A stretch of 12,359 nt of DNA, taken from Cyclobacteriaceae bacterium. GTDB taxonomy: Bacteria; Bacteroidota; Bacteroidia; Cytophagales; Cyclobacteriaceae. Within the stretch, counting starts at the first letter, position 1. Every line of letters starts with the position of its first letter. Made by a program: the position numbers and the translations under genes. Of the stretch, positions 6,750 through 12,359 are shown piece by piece. Location: positions 1 through 12,359 of the forward strand of contig JAUUZS010000055.1 of assembly GCA_030589835.1 (NCBI GenBank), read 5' to 3'. The notes below the pieces were generated by a model. The model was not told where the DNA came from. It searched no databases and was given only the letters and a program-made list of their open reading frames with translations.

Positions 6750-6870
6750 CTACGGAGTGATGACCACACGGGTAGCACTGCTTTTTAGCACCCTTTCTGT
6801 AACAGAACCCCTCGTAATATAGCATAATAAGGATATCTATTTTTATAGTTTCAGGGACATCAAATATCAT
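6750..6870 (-). pseudogene. Decayed C-terminal fragment of a universal stress protein (UspA family)
   Basis: Reading the minus strand from 6815 to the stop at 6750-6752 gives TRGSVTERVLKSSA followed by TRVVITP. This is the typical last strand and ATP-binding loop of UspA proteins (G-S-V-T-E-R-V-L-...-S, then P-V-V-V-I-x-P). About 10 bases upstream, in another frame (6823-6852), the strand reads ETIKIDILIM, resembling the I-D-L-I-V-M strand that precedes that loop. The roughly 14 residues normally between these blocks are missing and the frame changes near 6816-6822. This points to an internal deletion with frameshift. No N-terminal half is present. Alternatively the open frame 6721-6870 could encode a 49-residue peptide with a CYPCGHH stretch, but the homology reading explains the sequence better. 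Confidence 0.6.
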
Positions 6871-6958
6871 TTCTTTATTCAATTTTTAATTCTCTTAATA
6901 CCACTAAAGAACTATTTTACTAAATTGGTGTTATATATGCCAATTGATCTATAAATCC

Positions 6959-7426
6959 ATGATCTCAACTATTCTTTTACAAACGCTTCAAGGGGCCCAA
7001 CAAATGAGGGATGCCCAGATTTTTATCGATCATATTAAAGTCCTTCATGAAGTATCAAGTTCACTAATCACTTGGGCGATGTCTATTTTTGCCGGTTCTA
7101 TACTGCTCATCACAAGTACTTCCTATTTCAGGCCTGCCAAATTAAAGATACGCCTAATCTATATATCGTTTATTCCAGCGTGGATATTTTCATTCTTGTC
7201 TATTTATTATGGTAACGAAATTTCCAAAAGAGTTCCGGCAGCGGTACTTGCCGGGAAGGGAGGTACAAAGCAACTAAAAATTCTCAACGGAATTGCCGAA
7301 CTAACGAATTGTGAGTATGAATATCAATTATTGTACTTTCAATTAGCCCTCTTCTTTCTTTCAATCTGGCTAATCCTTTACCTCATTTGGTGGATATACA
7401 CAAAACAGGATTTCTTAAAAAAATAA
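6959..7426 (+). CDS. Unrecognised three-helix membrane protein
   Basis: A 155-residue protein from ATG 6959. A TTG at 6944 would add five residues, but ATG is preferred. Hydrophobic helices lie at about 34-53, 64-84 and 124-147. An N-terminal amphipathic stretch (residues 8-31, with D, H and K) probably lies in the cytoplasm. A soluble loop at 85-120 contains RVPAAVLAGKGGTKQLKILN and a lone Cys118. I do not recognise the family. The next gene begins 4 bp after its stop and encodes a small secreted protein, so the two are almost certainly co-expressed and may work together in the envelope. No promoter box is convincing upstream, where the DNA carries the remnant of another gene. Confidence 0.75.
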   Translation: MISTILLQTLQGAQQMRDAQIFIDHIKVLHEVSSSLITWAMSIFAGSILLITSTSYFRPAKLKIRLIYISFIPAWIFSFLSIYYGNEISKRVPAAVLAGKGGTKQLKILNGIAELTNCEYEYQLLYFQLALFFLSIWLILYLIWWIYTKQDFLKK

Positions 7427-7430
7427 TATC

Positions 7431-7859
7431 ATGAAAAAGATTCTATTTATCTTTATTTGCACGCTAAGCTATACCGCTGCCATTTCTCAATCTGAATCTG
7501 AATGTGAAATTAAGGATTGTTTAAGTTCACCTATCTCATCGGGATGCATAACATGGTGTCAATCATTTAATACCACATTAATTACTATATTAAACAATGC
7601 TAGTGAATCTGAATTAAAATTAATTGGAGGTTTTGAAGGAGAACTTGTTATTAAAATCATGGATGAAAGGAACGCAACGGAAACATTAAATGCCGTTGAA
7701 TTTGAGGCTGAACTAACTAGTGAAGAAATAAAATCGTTTCACGAAAGTATCGCTGTTCTAAATCAAGAGAGAATAAACTATTTCAATCTTCCGGATACTG
7801 AAAGGAAACAAATTAAGAAAAAGCTAGATAAAATCATGATTGAGGTAGAGCAACACTGA
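7431..7859 (+). CDS. Unrecognised small secreted protein with N-terminal cysteine cluster
   Basis: A 142-residue protein. A classical signal peptide (MKKILFIFICTLSYTAAIS) probably ends just before or after Gln20, as in many Bacteroidota exported proteins. The mature N-terminus carries four cysteines in 19 residues (C25, C30, C39, C43), enough for two disulfides in the periplasm or outside the cell. The rest is acidic and likely mixed alpha/beta: residues about 58-88 look like strands (LIGGFEGELVIKIM, NAVEFEAELT), then helices rich in E and K to the end (KQIKKKLDKIMIEVEQH). No lipobox is seen. I do not recognise the family. It is coupled to the membrane protein 4 bp upstream. Confidence 0.78.
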   Translation: MKKILFIFICTLSYTAAISQSESECEIKDCLSSPISSGCITWCQSFNTTLITILNNASESELKLIGGFEGELVIKIMDERNATETLNAVEFEAELTSEEIKSFHESIAVLNQERINYFNLPDTERKQIKKKLDKIMIEVEQH

Positions 7860-7868
7860 CACTTATTT

Positions 7869-7897
7869 TAAGCAATTTCTCTACAAAGATTTGCTTA
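7869..7897. terminator. Possible bidirectional hairpin between convergent genes
   Basis: TAAGCAA (7869-7875) pairs with TTGCTTA (7891-7897). Three further pairs, TCT (7878-7880) with AGA (7887-7889), extend it past a small internal loop, leaving a 6-base loop. It lies in the 80 bp between the converging secreted-protein and enoyl-CoA hydratase genes. There is no long T-run directly after it, so terminator function is uncertain. Confidence 0.4.
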
Positions 7898-7939
7898 GAA
7901 ACAATGACGAACTAACTTAATCAATCAGCCTTATTCTTT

Positions 7940-8713
7940 TTATTCTCCTTTGTACACGGGCTTCCTTTTTTCCAAAAAGCTACTTATCGCCTCTTTGAAG
8001 TCAGCGCTTTTCACCACATTCATTTGCAGCGCATTCTCAAAATCAATGCTTTCTTTCAGTGTAACTTCGGGTAATTTTTGAATAAGCTCCTTATTTGCCC
8101 GTACAGCCAAGGGTGGCATAGAAGCAATATATTCCTTAAAAAATTGGATTTTTTCATCAAAATTTCCATCAACCAACCAATTGATTACCCCCCAATTTTG
8201 CATCTGTTTTGCGGAAACAGGAATCCCAAGTAACACCAGTTCTTTGGTTCGGCCTTCTCCAATCAATTGGTACACCCTCTTCAGACCAAGGTTGACCACC
8301 AGGCTTTGCTTCACTTCAGGGAAACCAAATTTTGCTTTTGCGTCTGCCACCCGAAAATCAGTAGCCAGGGCCATCAGCAACCCCCCTCCAATGCATGAGC
8401 CCCTGATCATGGAAATGGTAGGAATAGGGAGGTGATACAAACTGTCCAGGGCTTCGTTGCATGTCGAAAAAATGTTTTGTAAGAACAAGGGATCGTTCCC
8501 ATCGGATGCGAGCAAAAAGCTAAGGTCAAAACCCTGGGAGAAATCATCTCCTTCAGCATCCAGAATCAAACCCCGAACTTCAGAAAAGTCTAAGCCCTGA
8601 AGAACCTCATTAAGTTCGGCAAAAGTTTCCGGGGTCAGTCGGTTGCCTTTTTTGCCCGTATTCAAGGTCAATCTTGCCAATCGGTCACTGACTTTCAGCC
8701 TCCAGGACTTCAT
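7940..8713 (-). CDS. Enoyl-CoA hydratase/isomerase (crotonase) family protein
   Basis: A 257-residue protein of normal length for a crotonase. FSQGFDLSFL (58-67) and IRGSCIGGGLLMALATDFRVA (103-123) supply the two oxyanion-hole backbone sites and the CoA pocket. AKFGFPEV (127-134) carries Glu133, equivalent to the catalytic Glu164 of rat enoyl-CoA hydratase. The other catalytic Glu (Glu144 in rat, in GGGCEL) is replaced here by Leu113 (GGGLLM). Simple syn-hydration of enoyl-CoA is therefore doubtful, and an isomerase, thioesterase-like or other crotonase reaction is possible. Its ATG overlaps the stop of the acyl-CoA synthetase upstream (ATGA), implying tight coupling and a shared CoA-thioester substrate. 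Confidence 0.9.
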   Translation of the reverse strand: MKSWRLKVSDRLARLTLNTGKKGNRLTPETFAELNEVLQGLDFSEVRGLILDAEGDDFSQGFDLSFLLASDGNDPLFLQNIFSTCNEALDSLYHLPIPTISMIRGSCIGGGLLMALATDFRVADAKAKFGFPEVKQSLVVNLGLKRVYQLIGEGRTKELVLLGIPVSAKQMQNWGVINWLVDGNFDEKIQFFKEYIASMPPLAVRANKELIQKLPEVTLKESIDFENALQMNVVKSADFKEAISSFLEKRKPVYKGE

Positions 8714-10392
8714 TGTATTATAACCGTTTCTTCGTGATCAAACCATGAATTATACTGACCTTTATATGCTTCATGAATTACGTTACGCTTAATCTTCATA
8801 GTAGGCGTCAGCATTCCATTTTCCACTGACCACACCTCTGAAACACAAATTAATTTTTCAATTAATTCATTCCTTTGCAATTGTGCATTCACTTTTATTA
8901 GCGTATCCTCCAAACTGCGTTTAATCTCATCGGCTTCCATGTCCTGGCAAAATTCTGAAAGACGGATGAGACCCAAAGGCTGAGGCATGCTCAAACCTAC
9001 CAGACAGAGCTGCTCGATCAAATTGTTACTTGCAAATCGATCTTCGATCGGAACAGGCACGATAAACTCTCCTTTGTCTGTTTTAAAGGTGTCCTTCACC
9101 CTACCCTTCACTTTTAGGTAACCCTCCGAATCAAGATCGCCGGTATCACCCGTTTTATAATAGCCATCTCCATCAAAACTTTCCTCAGTCAATTCCGGTT
9201 CGTTAGCATACGCATTGAACATCCAACTATTCTTCACCAAAATCTCGTCGGTTTCCGGATCAATTTTTATTTCACCTTCTTCCAGTCGCCGGCCGGAACT
9301 CCCAAGTCGGATATCATCTTTTGGCTGAATAAGCACTACACCCATTGTCTCGGTCATGCCAAAAGTCTCCCTGATATATATCCCGATTTTTTGAAACCAT
9401 GCACTGGTAGCTGACGGCAGGGCCGAGGCACCTGAGATCACCAGCTTTGTGTTGTTTAGCCCCAGGGCTTTTCTGATTTTTTTCTTTATAAATCCTGAAA
9501 GGATGGGAATCTTTAATAAAGTATCCAATTTCTTCTCCGGCATTTTTGCCAATACGCCCTGTTGAAATTTAGTCCATATTCTTGGCACGGCTAAAAATAC
9601 ACTGGGCTGCACATCTGCAAGGTTTTTCGCAAATGATTCCAGGGATTCTGCAAAAGAAATCTGGCCTTCATTATAAATCCCCCCCGTAACCACCAGGGCT
9701 TGCTCAGCAATGTGGTTTAACGGCAAATAAGAAAAAAATACGTTTTTACCTGGATCAGAAAGATTAAAATTGTTATGAACCCCTTCCTGACCCATCATCA
9801 GGTTGGCAGGCGCTGAATATGGCATCACTACACCCTTTGGCACACCGGTAGTTCCTGAGGTATAAAATATCGCCCATATATCACCCGGTGATGGTCGAAA
9901 ATTTTCCTGATCAGGCTCTCTATCTTTTATAAATTCATCCCAGGATGTTCCTGAATCTACAACTGCACTACCTTCATAATGTCCAAATCGCACTACAGGT
10001 AAATTTGCAGGAATAGCTGTTTTTGCATCGGCCCAGTTTTCCAATTTCCCAACAAACAACATTTTGATCCCGGAAAGGTCTATCACTTCTTTCAATGGGT
10101 CGCCAACCAAATTGGAATAAAATGGTACGGTCACAAACCCACCTAGCATAATGGCAATCTCCGATAAAATCCATTGATAGCAATTTTTTGAATAGATCCC
10201 CACCTTATCCCCTTTTTGCAACCCCGCAGCTTTCATACCAGCTACTAAACGACGGGCTTCAGCCACCGATTCAGCATAGGAATACTCATCCCATTCATCT
10301 CCGTGTGGTTGTCTTAAAAACACTTCAGTTGGCAAGTTTGCCTCCAATTCATATACCTTATCAACAAGGGTAGGATATGTATTCATAGTCAT
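8710..10392 (-). CDS. AMP-forming long-chain acyl-CoA synthetase (fatty-acid CoA ligase)
   Basis: A 560-residue member of the ANL adenylating-enzyme superfamily. The phosphate-binding loop YTSGTTGVPKG is at 177-187. The adenine/acyl-pocket motif RETFGMTE is at 341-348, YKTGDTGDL at 412-420, and the hinge region KGRVKDTFKTDKGEFIVP at 429-446. The C-terminal TPTMKIKRN (529-537) carries the catalytic lysine, either K533 or K535. The layout resembles bacterial long-chain acyl-CoA synthetases, although the protein is slightly short for them (about 560 against 600). It activates a fatty acid to acyl-AMP and then acyl-CoA. The start may be ATG 10392 or ATG 10386 two codons on. It is coupled to the crotonase by a 4-bp overlap, suggesting a two-step acyl-CoA pathway. 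Chain-length preference is not readable from sequence. Confidence 0.93.
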   Translation of the reverse strand: MTMNTYPTLVDKVYELEANLPTEVFLRQPHGDEWDEYSYAESVAEARRLVAGMKAAGLQKGDKVGIYSKNCYQWILSEIAIMLGGFVTVPFYSNLVGDPLKEVIDLSGIKMLFVGKLENWADAKTAIPANLPVVRFGHYEGSAVVDSGTSWDEFIKDREPDQENFRPSPGDIWAIFYTSGTTGVPKGVVMPYSAPANLMMGQEGVHNNFNLSDPGKNVFFSYLPLNHIAEQALVVTGGIYNEGQISFAESLESFAKNLADVQPSVFLAVPRIWTKFQQGVLAKMPEKKLDTLLKIPILSGFIKKKIRKALGLNNTKLVISGASALPSATSAWFQKIGIYIRETFGMTETMGVVLIQPKDDIRLGSSGRRLEEGEIKIDPETDEILVKNSWMFNAYANEPELTEESFDGDGYYKTGDTGDLDSEGYLKVKGRVKDTFKTDKGEFIVPVPIEDRFASNNLIEQLCLVGLSMPQPLGLIRLSEFCQDMEADEIKRSLEDTLIKVNAQLQRNELIEKLICVSEVWSVENGMLTPTMKIKRNVIHEAYKGQYNSWFDHEETVIIQ

Positions 10393-10424
10393 CTTTTTCT
10401 ATATGTTATATATTTCTTTAATAA

Positions 10425-10562
10425 ATGTCAGGTCTGAAAAGATTTACGTCCAAGACCTTAAGCATCATTGATGTTGGTGTGAGGTTGGTGGTAAAACTAA
10501 GCCGTCAAGATAGGGAAACTATAAAAATTGCAAATGCTATTTCGGAATTATTTGACAAATAG
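10425..10562 (+). CDS. Possible 45-residue ORF or gene remnant, unrecognised
   Basis: An ATG at 10425 opens 45 codons to TAG at 10562. An in-frame TAA directly precedes the ATG. The translation looks protein-like: a Lys/Arg-rich N-terminus (MSGLKRFTSKTLS), a strand-like VGVRLVVKL and a helix RQDRETIKIANAISELFDK. It lies in the 288-bp gap between the acyl-CoA synthetase start and the DUF5615 gene, on the opposite strand to both. It could be a tiny gene, the tail of a lost gene, or chance. I do not recognise it. Confidence 0.25.
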   Translation: MSGLKRFTSKTLSIIDVGVRLVVKLSRQDRETIKIANAISELFDK

Positions 10563-10602
10563 GGTAGAAAAAAACACCCCATATTCTGATTTACAGTGTA
10601 CT

Positions 10603-10618
10603 TAGCGAGATTTCGCTA
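10603..10618. repeat. Short 6-bp hairpin in the gap downstream of the toxin-antitoxin pair
   Basis: TAGCGA (10603-10608) and TCGCTA (10613-10618) flank a GATT loop. It lies about 60 bp past the DUF5615 stop. Read on the minus strand there is no T-run directly after it, although a T7 stretch appears about 30 bases later. A weak terminator or a chance dyad are both possible. Confidence 0.3.
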
Positions 10619-10680
10619 TAAACCATACTTGAAGTGACATTTGCGAGCCTATGTTGATGCCCGGACAAAAAAAAGGATAG

Positions 10681-11037
10681 TTATTTTTCATGTCCAATAA
10701 TCTGATCATTATCTAACTCAATCAAATCAAAGGTTTCAAATAACCTGATTACTGTCTCAATATTCTTGTTAAACAAGTCAATTAATTCTTTATTGACAAT
10801 ATTACCTGTAGTAACGAGTAATAATTTTGAAGGAATACCTTGGATTAAATGAGAGTCAAGAAAATCAGAATCTTTTGTAATCACTACACGATTTTGATCC
10901 ATTGCAACCTTTCTGATCTCACTATCTTTAGTTCGCTCTTTGTCTGGCAAATCATCAGTATGTAGTATATCATACCCTTTTTTATGAAGGGCTTTTGCCA
11001 ATCTAGCTGGTAATTTGGCATCAATCAGCCATTTCAT
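10681..11037 (-). CDS. DUF5615 PIN-like protein (probable toxin/RNase of a toxin-antitoxin-like pair)
   Basis: A 118-residue protein with the PIN-like fold seen in DUF5615. Conserved acidic positions are Asp6 in MKWLIDAKLPARL, Asp38 in KDSEIRKVA, and Asp56/Asp58 in VVITKDSDFL (51-60). These would bind Mg2+ and cleave RNA. GYDILHTDDLPDKER matches the family's G-x-D-v-x-x-x-x-e-l block. Its ATG overlaps the stop of the DUF433 gene upstream by 4 bp (ATGA). DUF433 followed by DUF5615 is a recurring VapBC-like arrangement. Toxicity is inferred from that context and is less well established than for classical VapC. Confidence 0.88.
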   Translation of the reverse strand: MKWLIDAKLPARLAKALHKKGYDILHTDDLPDKERTKDSEIRKVAMDQNRVVITKDSDFLDSHLIQGIPSKLLLVTTGNIVNKELIDLFNKNIETVIRLFETFDLIELDNDQIIGHEK

Positions 11038-11270
11038 GCAACAATACGATGTACAGTTTTAACCTTTGACAATTGAGCCGCAAATGCCAAACAAGCTTTA
11101 ATATCCAGAGGTTCCAGTGCAGGATAATCTTCAATTATTTCTATTTCAGTCATTCCTGCGGACATTAAATCAAGTATTAAATCGACTGTGTATCGTGTAT
11201 TACGCACCGTAGGTCTGCCATGACAAATATCTGGATTAAGGGTAATCCTTTTAATCAAATGCTTATCCAC
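11034..11270 (-). CDS. DUF433 protein (probable antitoxin partner, VapB-like)
   Basis: A 78-residue protein. The typical DUF433 core is RITLNPDICHGRPTVRNTRYTV (residues 8-29), followed by a helix-turn-helix-like part: LILDLMSAGMTEIEIIEDYP (31-50) and then LEPLDIKACLAFAA. The start codon is GTG at 11270; no in-frame ATG is available in the N-terminal part, and an in-frame TGA lies 30 bp upstream. Its stop overlaps the DUF5615 start (ATGA), so it is translated first and coupled to its partner. DUF433 proteins are thought to bind DNA and autoregulate as antitoxins. A strong -7 box sits just upstream. Confidence 0.87.
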   Translation of the reverse strand: MDKHLIKRITLNPDICHGRPTVRNTRYTVDLILDLMSAGMTEIEIIEDYPALEPLDIKACLAFAAQLSKVKTVHRIVA

Positions 11271-11281
11271 ATCTTTTTTAT

Positions 11282-11289
11282 CAAATATA
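11282..11289 (-). promoter_or_regulatory. Bacteroidota -7 promoter box for the DUF433-DUF5615 pair
   Basis: TATATTTG on the minus strand is a perfect TAnnTTTG -7 element ending 11 bp before the GTG start. The expected -33 TTTG is not evident: TTAC is the closest at that spacing. If transcription starts about 5-7 bp after the box, the mRNA leader would be only a few bases, making the transcript almost leaderless. Confidence 0.5.
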
Positions 11290-11490
11290 CTAAAAAATCA
11301 TTCATGAAGTAATTGTTTCGTAACTCAATCATCACGTCTAGCGCATGCCTGATTAAAATCAAATATTCCAATTTCCCAGTGAATTCTCATGTTGATCTAT
11401 TTATAACTTAAGTTGAATTTGAGGGTCGTAACCGATGCTACAACCAAGGCAAAAAATCAGCCTGTCAATCTTATCTTTCAACGTGTAATG

Positions 11491-11638
11491 AGAGTCTGTC
11501 TATAAACACAGTGTCTGATTCAGAAAGTTTGCTATCAAGGCTTGCGCAGCTCGAAAAATGTGAGTCCCGACATTATCGTCGGGATGACCATTTTGAGAGC
11601 AAGCGTAACGCAGATAGCGGGCTTTATGGACAGACTCT
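11491..11638. mobile_element. 148-bp MITE-like palindromic element
   Basis: The terminal inverted repeats are AGAGTCTGTCTATAAA (11491-11506) and TTTATGGACAGACTCT (11623-11638), 15 of 16 bases complementary. Inside, GCTATC near 11531 and GATAGC near 11613 also pair, as do AAAATG near 11555 and CATTTT near 11589. The centre is a strong hairpin, TCCCGAC (11565-11571) with GTCGGGA (11578-11584) around ATTATC. The whole element can fold into one long imperfect stem. It encodes nothing convincing; an open frame across it on the plus strand starts with GTG and lacks a protein-like pattern. It ends 2 bp from the stop codon of the beta-propeller gene and may act as its terminator. No clear target-site duplication is visible. 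Confidence 0.65.
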
Positions 11639-11640
11639 AA

Positions 11641-12359
11641 TTAACCATCCTCTCCAATTTTATAGCCAATCAGAAAATCACCATGCCGCACGAGTAGCAT
11701 GCCATAATAAATAGCTGGTCTGGCCCAGTGCGGCCCTTTTCCGTCCTCTACCCGAAAAGAGCTGATTACCTCAAACTTTTTTGGATCGGCCTTAACCAGC
11801 GCCATGTTTCCACGCTTCTCTTCGTAACAATATAGCATTCCATCTGCATAAATAATTGGCCCTTTGTTGTGAAAGTCACCGATCCAAACGATTTCACCTG
11901 TTTTCCAATTCATACAAACCCATTTTCCGCTTTGTCTTCCAGTAAAATTTGATCCGTACAAAAAGCCGTCAATCAGCACTACTCCATGATTCTGGTTATC
12001 GAATGTGGCATCTAAAAATCTCTCGGTAACCGATTTGCCATCCGGCGCAATCTCCAGCATAACAGACTTCACATCCCACCCATTGGAGATCCATAGACAG
12101 CTGTCATAATAAATAGGTGAATTGGTAAAAATGGTAGAATTATCCCCGCTTTCTGTTAGGATGTTGTAGTGGTACTTCCAAAGTATCTCCCCATTTTCAA
12201 CATCAACCCCCAGCATATGGGTTTGGGTAGCTGTAATAATGTATTGTTTGCCAAAGTGCTCAATTGCAATTGGAGACATGTTGGAGCGGTGTGCATCGAT
12301 GGATTCAGATTTCCAGACCAACTCACCGCTCATTTTATCAAGTGCAATTACCGTGGTCG
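11641..12359 (-). CDS. PQQ-like beta-propeller repeat protein (partial, N-terminus beyond right edge)
   Basis: The reading frame is open from the window edge (first full codon at 12357) to the stop at 11641; the ATG at 12333 is internal. The edge residues TTVIALDKMSGELVWK are already a complete PQQ-type blade motif (A-x-D-x-x-T/S-G-x-x-x-W). More blades follow: LGVDVENGEILWKYHY and WVCMNWKTGEIVWIGDF, and a last strand LVRHGDFLIGYKI near the C-terminus. Such propellers occur in BamB-like scaffolds, quinoprotein dehydrogenases and secreted polysaccharide- or alcohol-related proteins. The visible third shows no PQQ-binding or Cys-Cys motif, so the subtype is undecided. A signal peptide is expected upstream but not visible. 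Confidence 0.87.
   Translation of the reverse strand, partial: TTVIALDKMSGELVWKSESIDAHRSNMSPIAIEHFGKQYIITATQTHMLGVDVENGEILWKYHYNILTESGDNSTIFTNSPIYYDSCLWISNGWDVKSVMLEIAPDGKSVTERFLDATFDNQNHGVVLIDGFLYGSNFTGRQSGKWVCMNWKTGEIVWIGDFHNKGPIIYADGMLYCYEEKRGNMALVKADPKKFEVISSFRVEDGKGPHWARPAIYYGMLLVRHGDFLIGYKIGEDG

Larger units (their letters stand above)
11271..11640. other. 370-bp gene-free region with promoter box and MITE-like element
   Basis: The left part (11271-11490) holds the -7 box for the DUF433 gene and otherwise featureless AT-rich DNA. A 30-codon open stretch reading LRVVTDATTKAKNQPVNL occurs around 11419-11472 on the plus strand; it has no ATG, and I do not recognise it. The right part (11491-11638) is a palindromic repeat element described separately. 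Confidence 0.5.

Noticed and set aside
6721..6870. 49-codon minus-strand ORF with CYPCGHH motif
   Set aside because: A neighbouring frame over the same bases reads a UspA C-terminus, so the Cys/His motif is likely an out-of-frame reading of a pseudogene.
8181..8435. 84-codon plus-strand open frame across the crotonase gene
   Set aside because: It is antisense to the conserved oxyanion-hole region of the crotonase and is best explained as a shadow frame.
11511..11714. 67-codon plus-strand open frame starting at GTG
   Set aside because: It spans the MITE-like palindrome and then runs antisense into the beta-propeller gene; no protein family pattern is seen.
12334..12359. Treating ATG 12333 as the true start of the beta-propeller gene
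   Set aside because: The frame stays open to the edge and the upstream residues TTVIALDK complete a blade motif, so the gene continues beyond the window.

Overview
The window looks like chromosomal DNA from a member of the Bacteroidota. The DNA is AT-rich and most start codons lack a clear Shine-Dalgarno sequence. Two exported proteins have signal peptides that end just before or at a Gln. There is a perfect TAnnTTTG -7 box, and a free-standing four-helix-bundle gene sits beside a CCCCTCC/GGAGGGG repeat. The phylum assignment is inferred from these traits; no rRNA or marker gene is present.

Left block (1-4188, all minus strand): a lipoprotein/lipid export-type operon. In transcription order it holds a TetR-family regulator, a LolA-like periplasmic protein, a four-helix-bundle (23S rRNA intervening-sequence type) gene, and two FtsX-like ABC permeases. 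The second permease runs off the left edge, and the ATPase is presumably beyond it. An imperfect TetR-type palindrome sits 10 bp upstream of the regulator. The four-helix-bundle gene and its low-complexity flanks look like an insertion into an older operon.

Middle block (4510-7859, plus strand): a CNNM/CBS membrane transporter with a 10-bp inverted repeat in its upstream region, a 66-residue four-cysteine protein, a YdjM-like membrane metal-dependent hydrolase, and an unrecognised pair made of a three-helix membrane protein and a small secreted Cys-rich protein. Between the hydrolase and this pair lies a decayed minus-strand fragment that I read as the C-terminus of a universal stress protein.

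Right block (7940-12359, all minus strand): a long-chain acyl-CoA synthetase translationally coupled (ATGA overlap) to an enoyl-CoA hydratase/isomerase family protein that lacks one of the two usual catalytic glutamates; a toxin-antitoxin-like pair (DUF433 then DUF5615, ATGA overlap); a 148-bp palindromic MITE-like element; and the C-terminal part of a PQQ-type beta-propeller protein cut by the right edge.

I did not find a clear new multi-gene defence or biosynthetic system. The most noteworthy items are the interrupted export operon, the universal stress protein remnant, the MITE-like element, the small four-Cys protein, and the orphan membrane/secreted pair.
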